Assembly (NCBI GenBank): GCA_017509065.1
Contig: JAFWQM010000184.1
Span: 1-21,886 of the forward strand
From: Clostridia bacterium
GTDB taxonomy: Bacteria; Bacillota_A; Clostridia; Christensenellales; Aristaeellaceae
Length of the DNA stretch: 21,886 nt
Reading direction: 5' to 3'
Shown: positions 15,050 through 21,886 of the stretch, one piece after another
How positions within the stretch are numbered: the first letter of the stretch is position 1
Layout: each line of letters starts with the position of its first letter
The notes under the pieces: generated by a model
What the model was told of the DNA's origin: nothing
What the model saw: only the letters and a program-made list of their open reading frames with translations
The model's database searches: none
Translations under genes and position numbers: made by a program

Positions 15050-16305
15050 ACCTCTTTTCCTCCGTGGCGGCGGCGGAAGTCCGCGATGTTCACCACCGCG
15101 CCCGTTAGCCGGGCTTCCTCCGCGGCGCACGCCATCATATGGCTTTCCACGGAATAGCGGATCTCAGAGGCGGCTTCCGCCTGCCGGCCTTCCAGCAGTG
15201 CCAGGAAATCTTCCATGATGCCGCCGTCCCCGCCGCCGTGGCCGGTGGAAGTCACGTCGGGACGGATGACGCGGGATTCGCAGCGATCCACGCCGTTGGC
15301 CGCGAAACGGGTGATTTCGATTTCATTGGTGTATTCGTTGGCGCGAAGCTCTCCGTCCTCGCCCATGATTTTTAACGTACGGGCAATGCGGTTGCTGAAC
15401 CCACTCAGGTTGAAGGTAGCAGTCACGCCGCTGTCAAATTCCAGCGCCGTCACCTGATGGTCGCACACAGTATTGTCACAGCGGAACACACACCTGCCGT
15501 AAGGACCCGTGCGGATGGCTTCCCGCAGGCCCTCTTCCGTCTGGTTTTCCGTCAGCACCGCGGCGGGCCAATGCCCCATCACGGGAAGATAAGCCTTGTA
15601 AGCGCTGAACCGGCAAATATCCTTGAGAGGGCAGTCCACGCAGCGTTCCGCCGCGCCGTCCGGAGCGTTTTCCGGCTTGAAATAGGTCAGACTTCCAAAA
15701 GACGCCACCTGCCTGCATCCGCTGCCGATCAGCCACACCAGCAGATCCAGGTCGTGGCAGGATTTCTGCATGATGAGCGGGCTGGCTGTGTCACTGCGCC
15801 GCCAGTTGCCGCGCACGAAGGAATGGGCGAAGTGGAAGTTGCCGATGTTCTCGTTGTGCTGCACCGTGATGATCCGGCCGATAGCCCCTGCGTCCAGCTG
15901 TTTTTTGATTTCCCGGAAGAAGGGCGAATACCTGAGCACATGGCACACCACCACCCGGCGGCCCGTTTCCCGCGCCTTTTCTTCAATGGCGAGCACTTCT
16001 TCGGGCACGGGGGAAATGGGTTTTTCCAGCAGCAGGTGATAGCCCTTCTCCATGGCGGGCATGGCCTGGCCGAAGTGATCCCGGTCCATGGTGGCGATGA
16101 TGGCCGCGTCGCCCAGCTTCGGCTGGGCCAGCAACTCTGCCGCGTCAGTAAAGCATCTGTTCCCGGAAATATGAAATTCCCGCTGAGCAATTTCCCGTTT
16201 CACCGGGTCTTTTTCCGCCACAGCGGCGATGCCATGCCCTTTTTGGCAGGCGTACCGGGCATAAATCATGCCCCGCTGGCCTGCGCCAAGCAATACGAAT
16301 TCCAT
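15046..16305 (-). CDS. Gfo/Idh/MocA-family oxidoreductase
   Basis: This 419-residue NAD(P)-dependent sugar oxidoreductase has a Rossmann nucleotide-binding loop GAGQRG at residues 7-12, the family EKPIS motif at 94-98 (Lys95 is the usual catalytic lysine) and the HDLD helix at 184-187 carrying the usual catalytic His. Two Cys clusters follow: CVDCPLKDIC at 222-231 and C272/C276/C281. The first resembles a metal-binding insert seen in some family members. The start at 16303-16305 is set by AGGGGTG 6 nt upstream and gives a protein beginning directly with the Rossmann strand. It is the first gene of operon 2 and divergent from LacI-2. A role in oxidising or epimerising the imported sugar, possibly via a keto intermediate, is inferred. 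The substrate is unknown. Confidence 0.92.
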   Translation of the reverse strand: MEFVLLGAGQRGMIYARYACQKGHGIAAVAEKDPVKREIAQREFHISGNRCFTDAAELLAQPKLGDAAIIATMDRDHFGQAMPAMEKGYHLLLEKPISPVPEEVLAIEEKARETGRRVVVCHVLRYSPFFREIKKQLDAGAIGRIITVQHNENIGNFHFAHSFVRGNWRRSDTASPLIMQKSCHDLDLLVWLIGSGCRQVASFGSLTYFKPENAPDGAAERCVDCPLKDICRFSAYKAYLPVMGHWPAAVLTENQTEEGLREAIRTGPYGRCVFRCDNTVCDHQVTALEFDSGVTATFNLSGFSNRIARTLKIMGEDGELRANEYTNEIEITRFAANGVDRCESRVIRPDVTSTGHGGGDGGIMEDFLALLEGRQAEAASEIRYSVESHMMACAAEEARLTGAVVNIADFRRRHGGKEV

Positions 16306-16329
16306 GTGTTTCACCCCTGTTGTGGCGGT

Positions 16330-16344
16330 TTGTTTACTAAACAA
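16330..16344 (-). promoter_or_regulatory. Perfect palindrome overlapping the -10 box of operon 2
   Basis: TTGTTTACTAAACAA is a perfect 15-bp inverted repeat with one central base. It overlaps the operon 2 -10 box (16341-16346) and continues over the start site. A repressor bound here would block initiation. Its half-site GTTTA is shared with the operon 1 operator, but the spacing is different. Confidence 0.6.
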
Positions 16345-16369
16345 TATCATATGTTTCATACTTTGTCAA
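16341..16369 (-). promoter_or_regulatory. Sigma-A promoter of operon 2
   Basis: On the minus strand: TTGACA (16364-16369), a 17-bp spacer, TATTGT (16341-16346). The spacer itself contains TATGAAACATA (16350-16360), one of the repeated putative operators. Confidence 0.8.
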
Positions 16370-16440
16370 GGAGAAAATTGCTGTTCTGGCACTATTTCGG
16401 GCAAAAAATACAGAAATTTGATTCTTGTTTCACACGTAGC

Positions 16441-16469
16441 TTGACATATGCGCTTTTTTTGGTTATGAT
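16441..16469 (+). promoter_or_regulatory. Sigma-A promoter of LacI-2
   Basis: TTGACA (16441-16446), a 17-bp spacer containing a T-run, TATGAT (16464-16469). It is divergent from the operon 2 promoter, with the two -35 boxes about 70 bp apart. Confidence 0.85.
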
Positions 16470-16471
16470 AT

Positions 16472-16496
16472 ATGAAACAAATAGCGGATGTTTCAT
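16472..16496 (+). promoter_or_regulatory. Putative LacI-2 autoregulatory operator
   Basis: ATGAAACA (16472-16479) and its complement TGTTTCAT (16489-16496) form an inverted repeat with a 9-bp spacer at the expected transcription start. The same octamer lies in the operon 2 promoter spacer. Overlapping it is a small hairpin, GCGGAT/ATCCGC (16484-16500), just before the ribosome binding site. Confidence 0.55.
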
Positions 16497-16515
16497 CCGC
16501 GGAAAGGAGGCCGCC

Positions 16516-17529
16516 GTGGCCAGTATCCGGGATGTGGCGCGCCTTGCGCATGTGTCTCCCGCGACGGTGTCGCGCATTCTGAACAACAACCAGGTGTACA
16601 AGACAACCGACGAAACGCGGCAGAACGTGCTGCGGGCGGTGGCGGAGCTGAACTATAAGCCGCTGGTGAAAAAAAGCTGTGAAGCCAACCCGGAACATAT
16701 GGAGAGCCATTTTTCCGTGGGCTGTCTCCTGGCGTCCACCAAAGGAAAATACAGCGACCCCTTTTATCTTTCCATTCTGGGCGGCATCGAAGAGGAACTG
16801 AAAAAGCAGGGTGGCATGATCAGCCTGATCCATACCGAGCAGGAACTGGAAAACCCGGCGGTGCTGGAACGGTTCCTGAACGCGGGCCTGGACGGCCTGA
16901 TCATGATGCGGCCCCTGGCGGAACCGCTTTTCCGCCGATTGCTGTCGCGCATCCCCAATATCGTTGGGATCGACACCGGCCTCATGGATATTGACAACGT
17001 GGAATACGACCATCTGCGCGTCAGCCGGATGGCGGTGGAATACCTATATAAAAAAGGCCACCGGCAGATCGGGTTTATCGGCGGCGGGGTGGGCCCGGTG
17101 CCGATGCAGCGATGCCGGCGGTTCAGAAGCTATCTGGAAACCATGCGGGACTTGGAGCTGAAAGTGAATCCCCAATGGGTGCTGGATTGCGACTGGGACG
17201 ATCAGAAATGCATGGAACTGGTGGAGAACGTGGTCCGCAGCGGGTCTCTGCCCACGGCTTTTTACGCTGCCAGCGATCTGATGGCCATGGCGGCGCTGCG
17301 GGCGCTATACCGGATGGGCGTGCGGGTGCCAAAGCAGGTGGCCGTCATCGGCATGAGTAACATCGAAATGAGCCAGTACGCCAATCCTCCCCTGACCACC
17401 ATCGACGTGCCCACCGTAGAAATGGGCATCGCCGCCGCGCGAACCATCGCCGCCCGGGTACGCGGCGACGTGACCTTGCCCAAGCGTATCCTGCTCCCAT
17501 CCGTGCTGGTGGAGCGCGATTCGGTGTGA
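16516..17529 (+). CDS. LacI/GalR-family transcriptional regulator (LacI-2)
   Basis: This 337-residue regulator has an N-terminal helix-turn-helix (residues 3-22, HVSPATVSRIL) and a periplasmic-binding-protein-like effector domain from about residue 65. It starts at a GTG with AAAGGAGG 5 nt upstream. The frame is open for another 353 codons upstream, but that part is antisense to the oxidoreductase and is not coding. The hinge is unusual: after NYKP there is no A-x-x-L helix but a Lys/Cys/Glu-rich stretch (residues 50-64), so binding may not insert a leucine at a central CG as in classical LacI. Its position makes it the likely regulator of both divergent promoters. ATGAAACA motifs lie at each of them. 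Confidence 0.92.
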   Translation: MASIRDVARLAHVSPATVSRILNNNQVYKTTDETRQNVLRAVAELNYKPLVKKSCEANPEHMESHFSVGCLLASTKGKYSDPFYLSILGGIEEELKKQGGMISLIHTEQELENPAVLERFLNAGLDGLIMMRPLAEPLFRRLLSRIPNIVGIDTGLMDIDNVEYDHLRVSRMAVEYLYKKGHRQIGFIGGGVGPVPMQRCRRFRSYLETMRDLELKVNPQWVLDCDWDDQKCMELVENVVRSGSLPTAFYAASDLMAMAALRALYRMGVRVPKQVAVIGMSNIEMSQYANPPLTTIDVPTVEMGIAAARTIAARVRGDVTLPKRILLPSVLVERDSV

Positions 17530-17605
17530 TTTTTCGTTTCATGGATTTCAGGCGTCCGGAAATCCCGCTCGAACTGCTTGTATCATTTCGGGTGCTCTTC
17601 GGTCG

Positions 17606-17677
17606 AGATGACATTTCCACTCCGCTGTATGCCCCGCGCTGCTCCCTTCGGGAAGCGCGGGTTTCTTTTTGTCATCT
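17606..17677 (+). terminator. LacI-2 terminator inside a small inverted-repeat element
   Basis: CCCGCGCT (17633-17640) pairs with AGCGCGGG (17654-17661), with an inner TCCC-TTC-GGGA hairpin, followed by TTTCTTTTT. The whole is framed by AGATGACA (17606-17613) and its complement (17670-17677), which suggests a mobile-style intergenic repeat that supplies the terminator. It lies about 100 bp after the LacI-2 stop. A weaker hairpin, GGATTTC/GAAATCC, is at 17543-17565. Confidence 0.7.
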
Positions 17678-17709
17678 TAACATCTTTACCCTGTACTCTC
17701 TTTATCCCC

Positions 17710-18612
17710 TTATTCCCCGAGCGCTTCGATAAGCGTTTGCGCGTTTTTCCGCATCACGTCCTCATAAGCGGTGAGGCTGCCGTCGCCAGTCACAAGGGGA
17801 TCAAGCTCGTACACGCACGCGCCGGTTTCCTGGGCAATGGTACGCAGCGCGGTATTCTCATACTGCGGCTCGGAGAACAGCGGGGGATTGCCGGCCGCTT
17901 TCACCTGCTGAATCACCTGCCTAAGCATCCGCGGGGAGATCGGCTCGTCCGGTTCCAGCGCCACAACCACTGCAACCTCCAGCCCGTAGGCCTGGGCAAA
18001 GTACGGAAACGCTTCATGGAAGGTGACGATCTTTTTATTTGGCAGCGCAGCGATGGTATCCCGGAGCTCCGCATCCAGTGCCTGCAGGCGGACGATATAC
18101 GCATCCGCATTCGCACTGAGCTGAGCGGCCTTGTCGGGCAGCAGCTCCGATAAACCGTCCCGGAGATTCTCCACCATCCGGATGGCATTCTGCGGAGCCA
18201 GCCAGATGTGGGCGTTGCATTCGCCATGGTCATGGTCGTGCTGCTCCGATTCATCCTCTTCCTCCGAAAGCAGCGCCACGCCCTTTGAGCAGTCCACGAC
18301 TTTCAGGCCCGGAAACTGGCTCTCCAAATCAGGAAGAAAGCTTTCCATTCCCGCGCCGTTCACCAATAGCGCCTGCGCCTTTGCCAGCGCTTTCATGTCG
18401 CTGGTTAGCAGCTGGTAATCGTGCAGGCAGCCCGTAGACGGCGGCGTCATGGACGACAGTCTGACCCCCTCGACGCCGACCAGAATGTTTTCCGCCAGAA
18501 TATATACCGGATAAAACGTGGCCATCACGCTCACTTCTTCCGCCGCAGCGCCGCATCCGGTGAGGGACAGAAGCAGGAACAGACTCAAACTAACTGCAAT
18601 GATCCTTTTCAT
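17710..18612 (-). CDS. ZnuA-like metal ABC transporter substrate-binding lipoprotein
   Basis: This 300-residue lipoprotein has a signal peptide with lipobox LTGC (Cys20 as the lipidation site). The cluster A-I/TroA fold carries the usual metal-site positions: His64 (LHDYQL), His135 (AHIWLAP), His199 (FHEAF) and an acidic residue near 271 (ELDPL). An acidic and His-rich loop, with HDHDH at residues 125-129, is typical of zinc-specific ZnuA proteins. The ATG at 18610-18612 is chosen because the lipoprotein signal begins there; the frame continues upstream without homology. It stands alone: no ZnuC ATPase, ZnuB permease or Zur is next to it. Its promoter is flanked by two matching inverted repeats, which suggests a dedicated regulator. 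Zinc is likely; manganese cannot be excluded. Confidence 0.9.
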   Translation of the reverse strand: MKRIIAVSLSLFLLLSLTGCGAAAEEVSVMATFYPVYILAENILVGVEGVRLSSMTPPSTGCLHDYQLLTSDMKALAKAQALLVNGAGMESFLPDLESQFPGLKVVDCSKGVALLSEEEDESEQHDHDHGECNAHIWLAPQNAIRMVENLRDGLSELLPDKAAQLSANADAYIVRLQALDAELRDTIAALPNKKIVTFHEAFPYFAQAYGLEVAVVVALEPDEPISPRMLRQVIQQVKAAGNPPLFSEPQYENTALRTIAQETGACVYELDPLVTGDGSLTAYEDVMRKNAQTLIEALGE

Positions 18613-18613
18613 A

Positions 18614-18631
18614 CGCGGTTTCCTTTCCGCG
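18614..18631. promoter_or_regulatory. Inverted repeat CGCGG-N8-CCGCG over the ZnuA-like ribosome binding site
   Basis: CGCGGTTTCCTTTCCGCG on the plus strand. On the mRNA the stem would place the Shine-Dalgarno AAAGGAAA in its loop, immediately before the start codon. It matches 15 of 18 bases of the repeat at 18687-18704. Confidence 0.6.
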
Positions 18632-18653
18632 GGCCGTTTCCTCCCGCATGGCC

Positions 18654-18681
18654 AGTATACCGCTTTTTTAGCGATTGTAAA
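18654..18681 (-). promoter_or_regulatory. Promoter of the ZnuA-like gene
   Basis: On the minus strand: TTTACA (18676-18681), a 16-bp spacer, TATACT (18654-18659). It is followed by a short leader with the ribosome binding site. Confidence 0.65.
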
Positions 18682-18686
18682 GAGGG

Positions 18687-18704
18687 CGCGGCATCTTTTC
18701 CGCG
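18687..18704. promoter_or_regulatory. Inverted repeat CGCGG-N8-CCGCG upstream of the ZnuA-like promoter
   Basis: CGCGGCATCTTTTCCGCG on the plus strand, just upstream of the -35 box. It is a near copy, in the same orientation, of the repeat at 18614-18631, 73 bp away. The pair brackets the promoter like two operator sites. Confidence 0.6.
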
Positions 18705-18773
18705 AATTACCGGATAAAGAGGAAGTGTTCCAGAACTTTATTGGACGAGGCCGGGAATTTGAAAAGCAAAATG

Positions 18774-18802
18774 AAAAAAGCGCATCCGGCGAGGGATGCG
18801 CT
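18774..18802 (-). terminator. Intrinsic terminator of gdhA
   Basis: On the minus strand a perfect 9-bp stem (AGCGCATCC with GGATGCGCT, 6-nt loop) is followed by TTTTTT, 29 bases after the gdhA stop codon. Confidence 0.93.
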
Positions 18803-18831
18803 GACAGAGTCAATGGATGATATGGAAGCAA

Positions 18832-20240
<1,409 letters not shown>

Positions 20241-20247
20241 GAGAATG

Positions 20248-20278
20248 GCTGTACTTTGCTTGTTTTTCAGCTGTACTT
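20248..20278 (-). promoter_or_regulatory. Direct repeats upstream of the gdhA -35 box
   Basis: GCTGTACTT occurs at 20248-20256 and again at 20270-20278, exactly 22 bp apart (about two helical turns), starting 8 bp upstream of the -35 box. This is the usual place for an activator that binds as a dimer or in tandem. Confidence 0.5.
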
Positions 20279-20377
20279 AAAGTGTATTTGCTGATTTTGA
20301 CAGCTTTCGCCTTGTTCCGTTTTTTAAAACTTTTTTTGTTTTTTTGGCCCGAGGGGGTAGCGCGAAAGGGGCGAATA

Positions 20378-20386
20378 TGTTAAAAT
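20378..20386 (+). promoter_or_regulatory. Possible extended -10 promoter of the M24 peptidase gene
   Basis: TG-T-TAAAAT (TG at 20378-20379, hexamer 20381-20386) lies about 45 bp before the start codon. No good -35 hexamer is present. A long T-rich tract lies upstream at 20317-20345. Confidence 0.4.
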
Positions 20387-20431
20387 ACAATGTCGCATAA
20401 CTTTTATGCTGTTTTTGGAGGATGATTTGCG

Positions 20432-21499
20432 ATGAACCGATTGGAAAAAATGATGCGAGCGGCGGGCGTTGGCACGAACGAAGCTGTGCTGATCCACAAG
20501 CCGTCCAACATCTTTTATCTCAGCGGCTACACCGGCGAAGGCCTGCTGGCGGCGGGCGAAGGCTTCCGGGCAATCGTAACCGATTTCCGCTACACCGAGC
20601 AAGCCGAGCGGCAGGCGCCGGGCTTTGAGGTGCTGATGGTGGAAAAGGGCGTGAGCCATGCCAAGCTGGCTGCGAAGCTGTTCACGGAGCACGGCATAAA
20701 AGCCGTCCGGTACGAGGACGACGAAGTGACCGTCCGCGCCTTTGAAAAAATGAAGCAGGACATTCCCGGCGTGGAATTTCTGCCCCTGGACGGCGCACCG
20801 GAAAAAGTGCGCCGGATCAAGGACGAAAAAGAACTCGCCCTGATCGAGGAAGCCTGCGATATTTCGTGTAAAGCACTGGACATCGTGCTGGGTAAAATCC
20901 AGCCCGGCATGACCGAAAAGCAGCTGCAGCTTTTGCTGGACTACACCATGCTGGAGCTCGGTGGTGACGGCCTGGCCTTCAACACCATCGTGGCTTCCGG
21001 CGTGAACGGCTCCCTGCCGCACGCCATCCCCAGCGATAAGAAGCTGGAAAAGGGCGAAATGATCACTCTGGACTTCGGCGCGAAGAAGGGCGGCTACTGC
21101 GCGGACATGACCCGCACCATTGCCCTGGGCCAACCAAGTGCCGAAATGAAAAAGATTTACGACACCGTGCTGCTCGCGCAGGAAACCTGCGAAGCCATGC
21201 TCGCGCCTGGAAAAATATGCTTCGATATCGACTCGGAAGCACACCGCATCATCGACGCGGCGGGTTACGCGGGCCGCTTCGGCCATGGCCTGGGCCACAG
21301 CGTGGGCATCGACATCCACGAGGAACCGCGCCTGTCCCAGATGTGCCATGACATCCTGGAGCCCGGTATCACCATCACCGTGGAACCCGGCATCTACGTG
21401 CCCGGCCTGGGCGGTGTGCGGATCGAGAACACCTGCGTCGTGACCGAAAACGGCGGACGCACCTTAGTACATGCACAAAAGGCGCTGCTGATCCTGTGA
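20432..21499 (+). CDS. M24-family Xaa-Pro aminopeptidase/dipeptidase
   Basis: This 355-residue cytoplasmic metallopeptidase probably removes residues next to proline in peptides. The N-terminal creatinase-like domain covers residues 1-125. The pita-bread domain carries all five expected metal ligands: Asp214 (TLDFG), Asp225 (ADMTRT), His289 (GHGLGHS), Glu318 (VEPG) and Glu332 (RIEN), plus His197 (PHAIPS) and His296 (DIHEEP). It is complete and resembles the YqhT group of Firmicutes. GGAGG lies 10 nt upstream of the ATG; an earlier ATG overlapping that site is out of frame. It is 48 bp from efp, an arrangement conserved in Firmicutes such as Bacillus (yqhT-efp), which suggests co-transcription. 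Confidence 0.95.
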   Translation: MNRLEKMMRAAGVGTNEAVLIHKPSNIFYLSGYTGEGLLAAGEGFRAIVTDFRYTEQAERQAPGFEVLMVEKGVSHAKLAAKLFTEHGIKAVRYEDDEVTVRAFEKMKQDIPGVEFLPLDGAPEKVRRIKDEKELALIEEACDISCKALDIVLGKIQPGMTEKQLQLLLDYTMLELGGDGLAFNTIVASGVNGSLPHAIPSDKKLEKGEMITLDFGAKKGGYCADMTRTIALGQPSAEMKKIYDTVLLAQETCEAMLAPGKICFDIDSEAHRIIDAAGYAGRFGHGLGHSVGIDIHEEPRLSQMCHDILEPGITITVEPGIYVPGLGGVRIENTCVVTENGGRTLVHAQKALLIL

Positions 21500-21547
21500 T
21501 CGGCCCCTTATGCAAATAGACCAACAAGAAAATGGAGGAATTGACAA

Positions 21548-21886
21548 ATGATTACTGCTGGCGATTTCAAAAAGGGCATCACCATCGAATGGGACGGCGG
21601 CGTGTGGAACATCGTGGATTTCCAGCACGTGAAGCCCGGCAAGGGAGCCGCTTTCGTGCGCACCAAGATCAAGAACGTCATGACCGGCGCCGTCGTGGAA
21701 CGCACCTTCAACCCCACCGACAAAATGCCCCGGGCCATCATCGAAACCAAGGAAATGCAGTACCTGTACAATGACGGCGACCTGTACTACTTCATGGACC
21801 CCGAAACCTTCGAGCAAATGCCCCTGGGCAAGGACGCCGTGGAGGACGCTATCCAGTACGTCAAGGAAAACATGAACGTGACCATC
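21548..21886 (+). CDS. efp: Elongation factor P (3' truncated by the window)
   Basis: EF-P binds ribosomes stalled at polyproline and stimulates peptide bond formation. The first 113 of about 185 residues are visible: the KOW-like domain I and most of the first OB domain. The tip loop KPGKG carries Lys32, the position that is post-translationally modified in many bacteria. The start has GGAGG 9 nt upstream. No terminator or clear promoter lies in the 48-bp gap after the peptidase gene, so the two are probably one transcript. The frame is still open at the last base. Confidence 0.97.
   Translation, partial: MITAGDFKKGITIEWDGGVWNIVDFQHVKPGKGAAFVRTKIKNVMTGAVVERTFNPTDKMPRAIIETKEMQYLYNDGDLYYFMDPETFEQMPLGKDAVEDAIQYVKENMNVTI

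Noticed and set aside
15457..16515. 353-codon in-frame extension upstream of LacI-2
   Set aside because: It is antisense to the Gfo/Idh gene and crosses both promoters. The GTG at 16516 has an ideal ribosome binding site and starts at the HTH domain.
18613..18831. 73-residue upstream extension of the ZnuA-like frame
   Set aside because: It runs through the promoter and the gdhA terminator. The lipoprotein signal peptide starts exactly at 18612.
20324..21349. Minus-strand open frame of 341 codons opposite the M24 peptidase
   Set aside because: The peptidase on the plus strand has all metal ligands. The reverse frame has no ribosome binding site and no family features.

Overview
The window is GC-rich bacterial DNA. 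Its regulatory grammar is Gram-positive: strong AGGAGG ribosome binding sites, near-consensus sigma-A promoters with 17-bp spacers, and hairpin-plus-T-run terminators. The gene types (two GH65 phosphorylases, LplA/LplB/YtcP-type and MalFG-type sugar importers, LacI regulators, a peptidase-efp pair) and the intergenic repeat style fit an anaerobic Firmicute of class Clostridia, probably a gut or rumen carbohydrate user. This placement is inferred from style and not from a marker-gene comparison.

Layout. 1-540: 3' end of a gene whose product ends in a probable carbohydrate-binding beta-sandwich. 672-1688: a LacI-family regulator (LacI-1), convergent with a five-gene minus-strand operon that runs from 9711 down to 1746: solute-binding protein (SBP-1), MalF-type permease, MalG-type permease, and two different GH65 glycoside phosphorylases. 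This operon has a perfect TTGACA-17-TATAAT promoter with a 16-bp LacI-type palindrome just downstream of the -10. 10015-16305 (minus): a second carbohydrate unit consisting of a Gfo/Idh/MocA oxidoreductase, a GNAT-like acyltransferase-domain protein, LplB- and YtcP-type permeases, and then, after a 455-bp gap full of hairpin repeats, an LplA/DUF3502-type solute-binding protein (SBP-2). It is transcribed divergently from a second LacI regulator (LacI-2, 16516-17529); the shared intergenic region carries repeated ATGAAACA motifs and a perfect 15-bp palindrome.

17710-18612 (minus): a stand-alone ZnuA-like metal-binding lipoprotein whose promoter is flanked by two near-identical 18-bp inverted repeats. 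18832-20169 (minus): NADP-type glutamate dehydrogenase gdhA with its own promoter and terminator. 20432-21499 (plus): M24 Xaa-Pro peptidase. 21548 onward (plus): elongation factor P, cut by the window end.

How the genes work together. Operon 1 would capture and import an alpha-glucosyl disaccharide or oligosaccharide and split it with phosphate in the cytoplasm to beta-glucose 1-phosphate. No beta-phosphoglucomutase or ATPase (MsmK-type) gene is in the window, so those functions must be encoded elsewhere. Operon 2 imports an unknown glycan or sugar derivative and modifies it through NAD-dependent redox chemistry and possibly acylation. The right-hand third is mostly housekeeping. I see no CRISPR array, tRNA, rRNA, transposase or phage gene.
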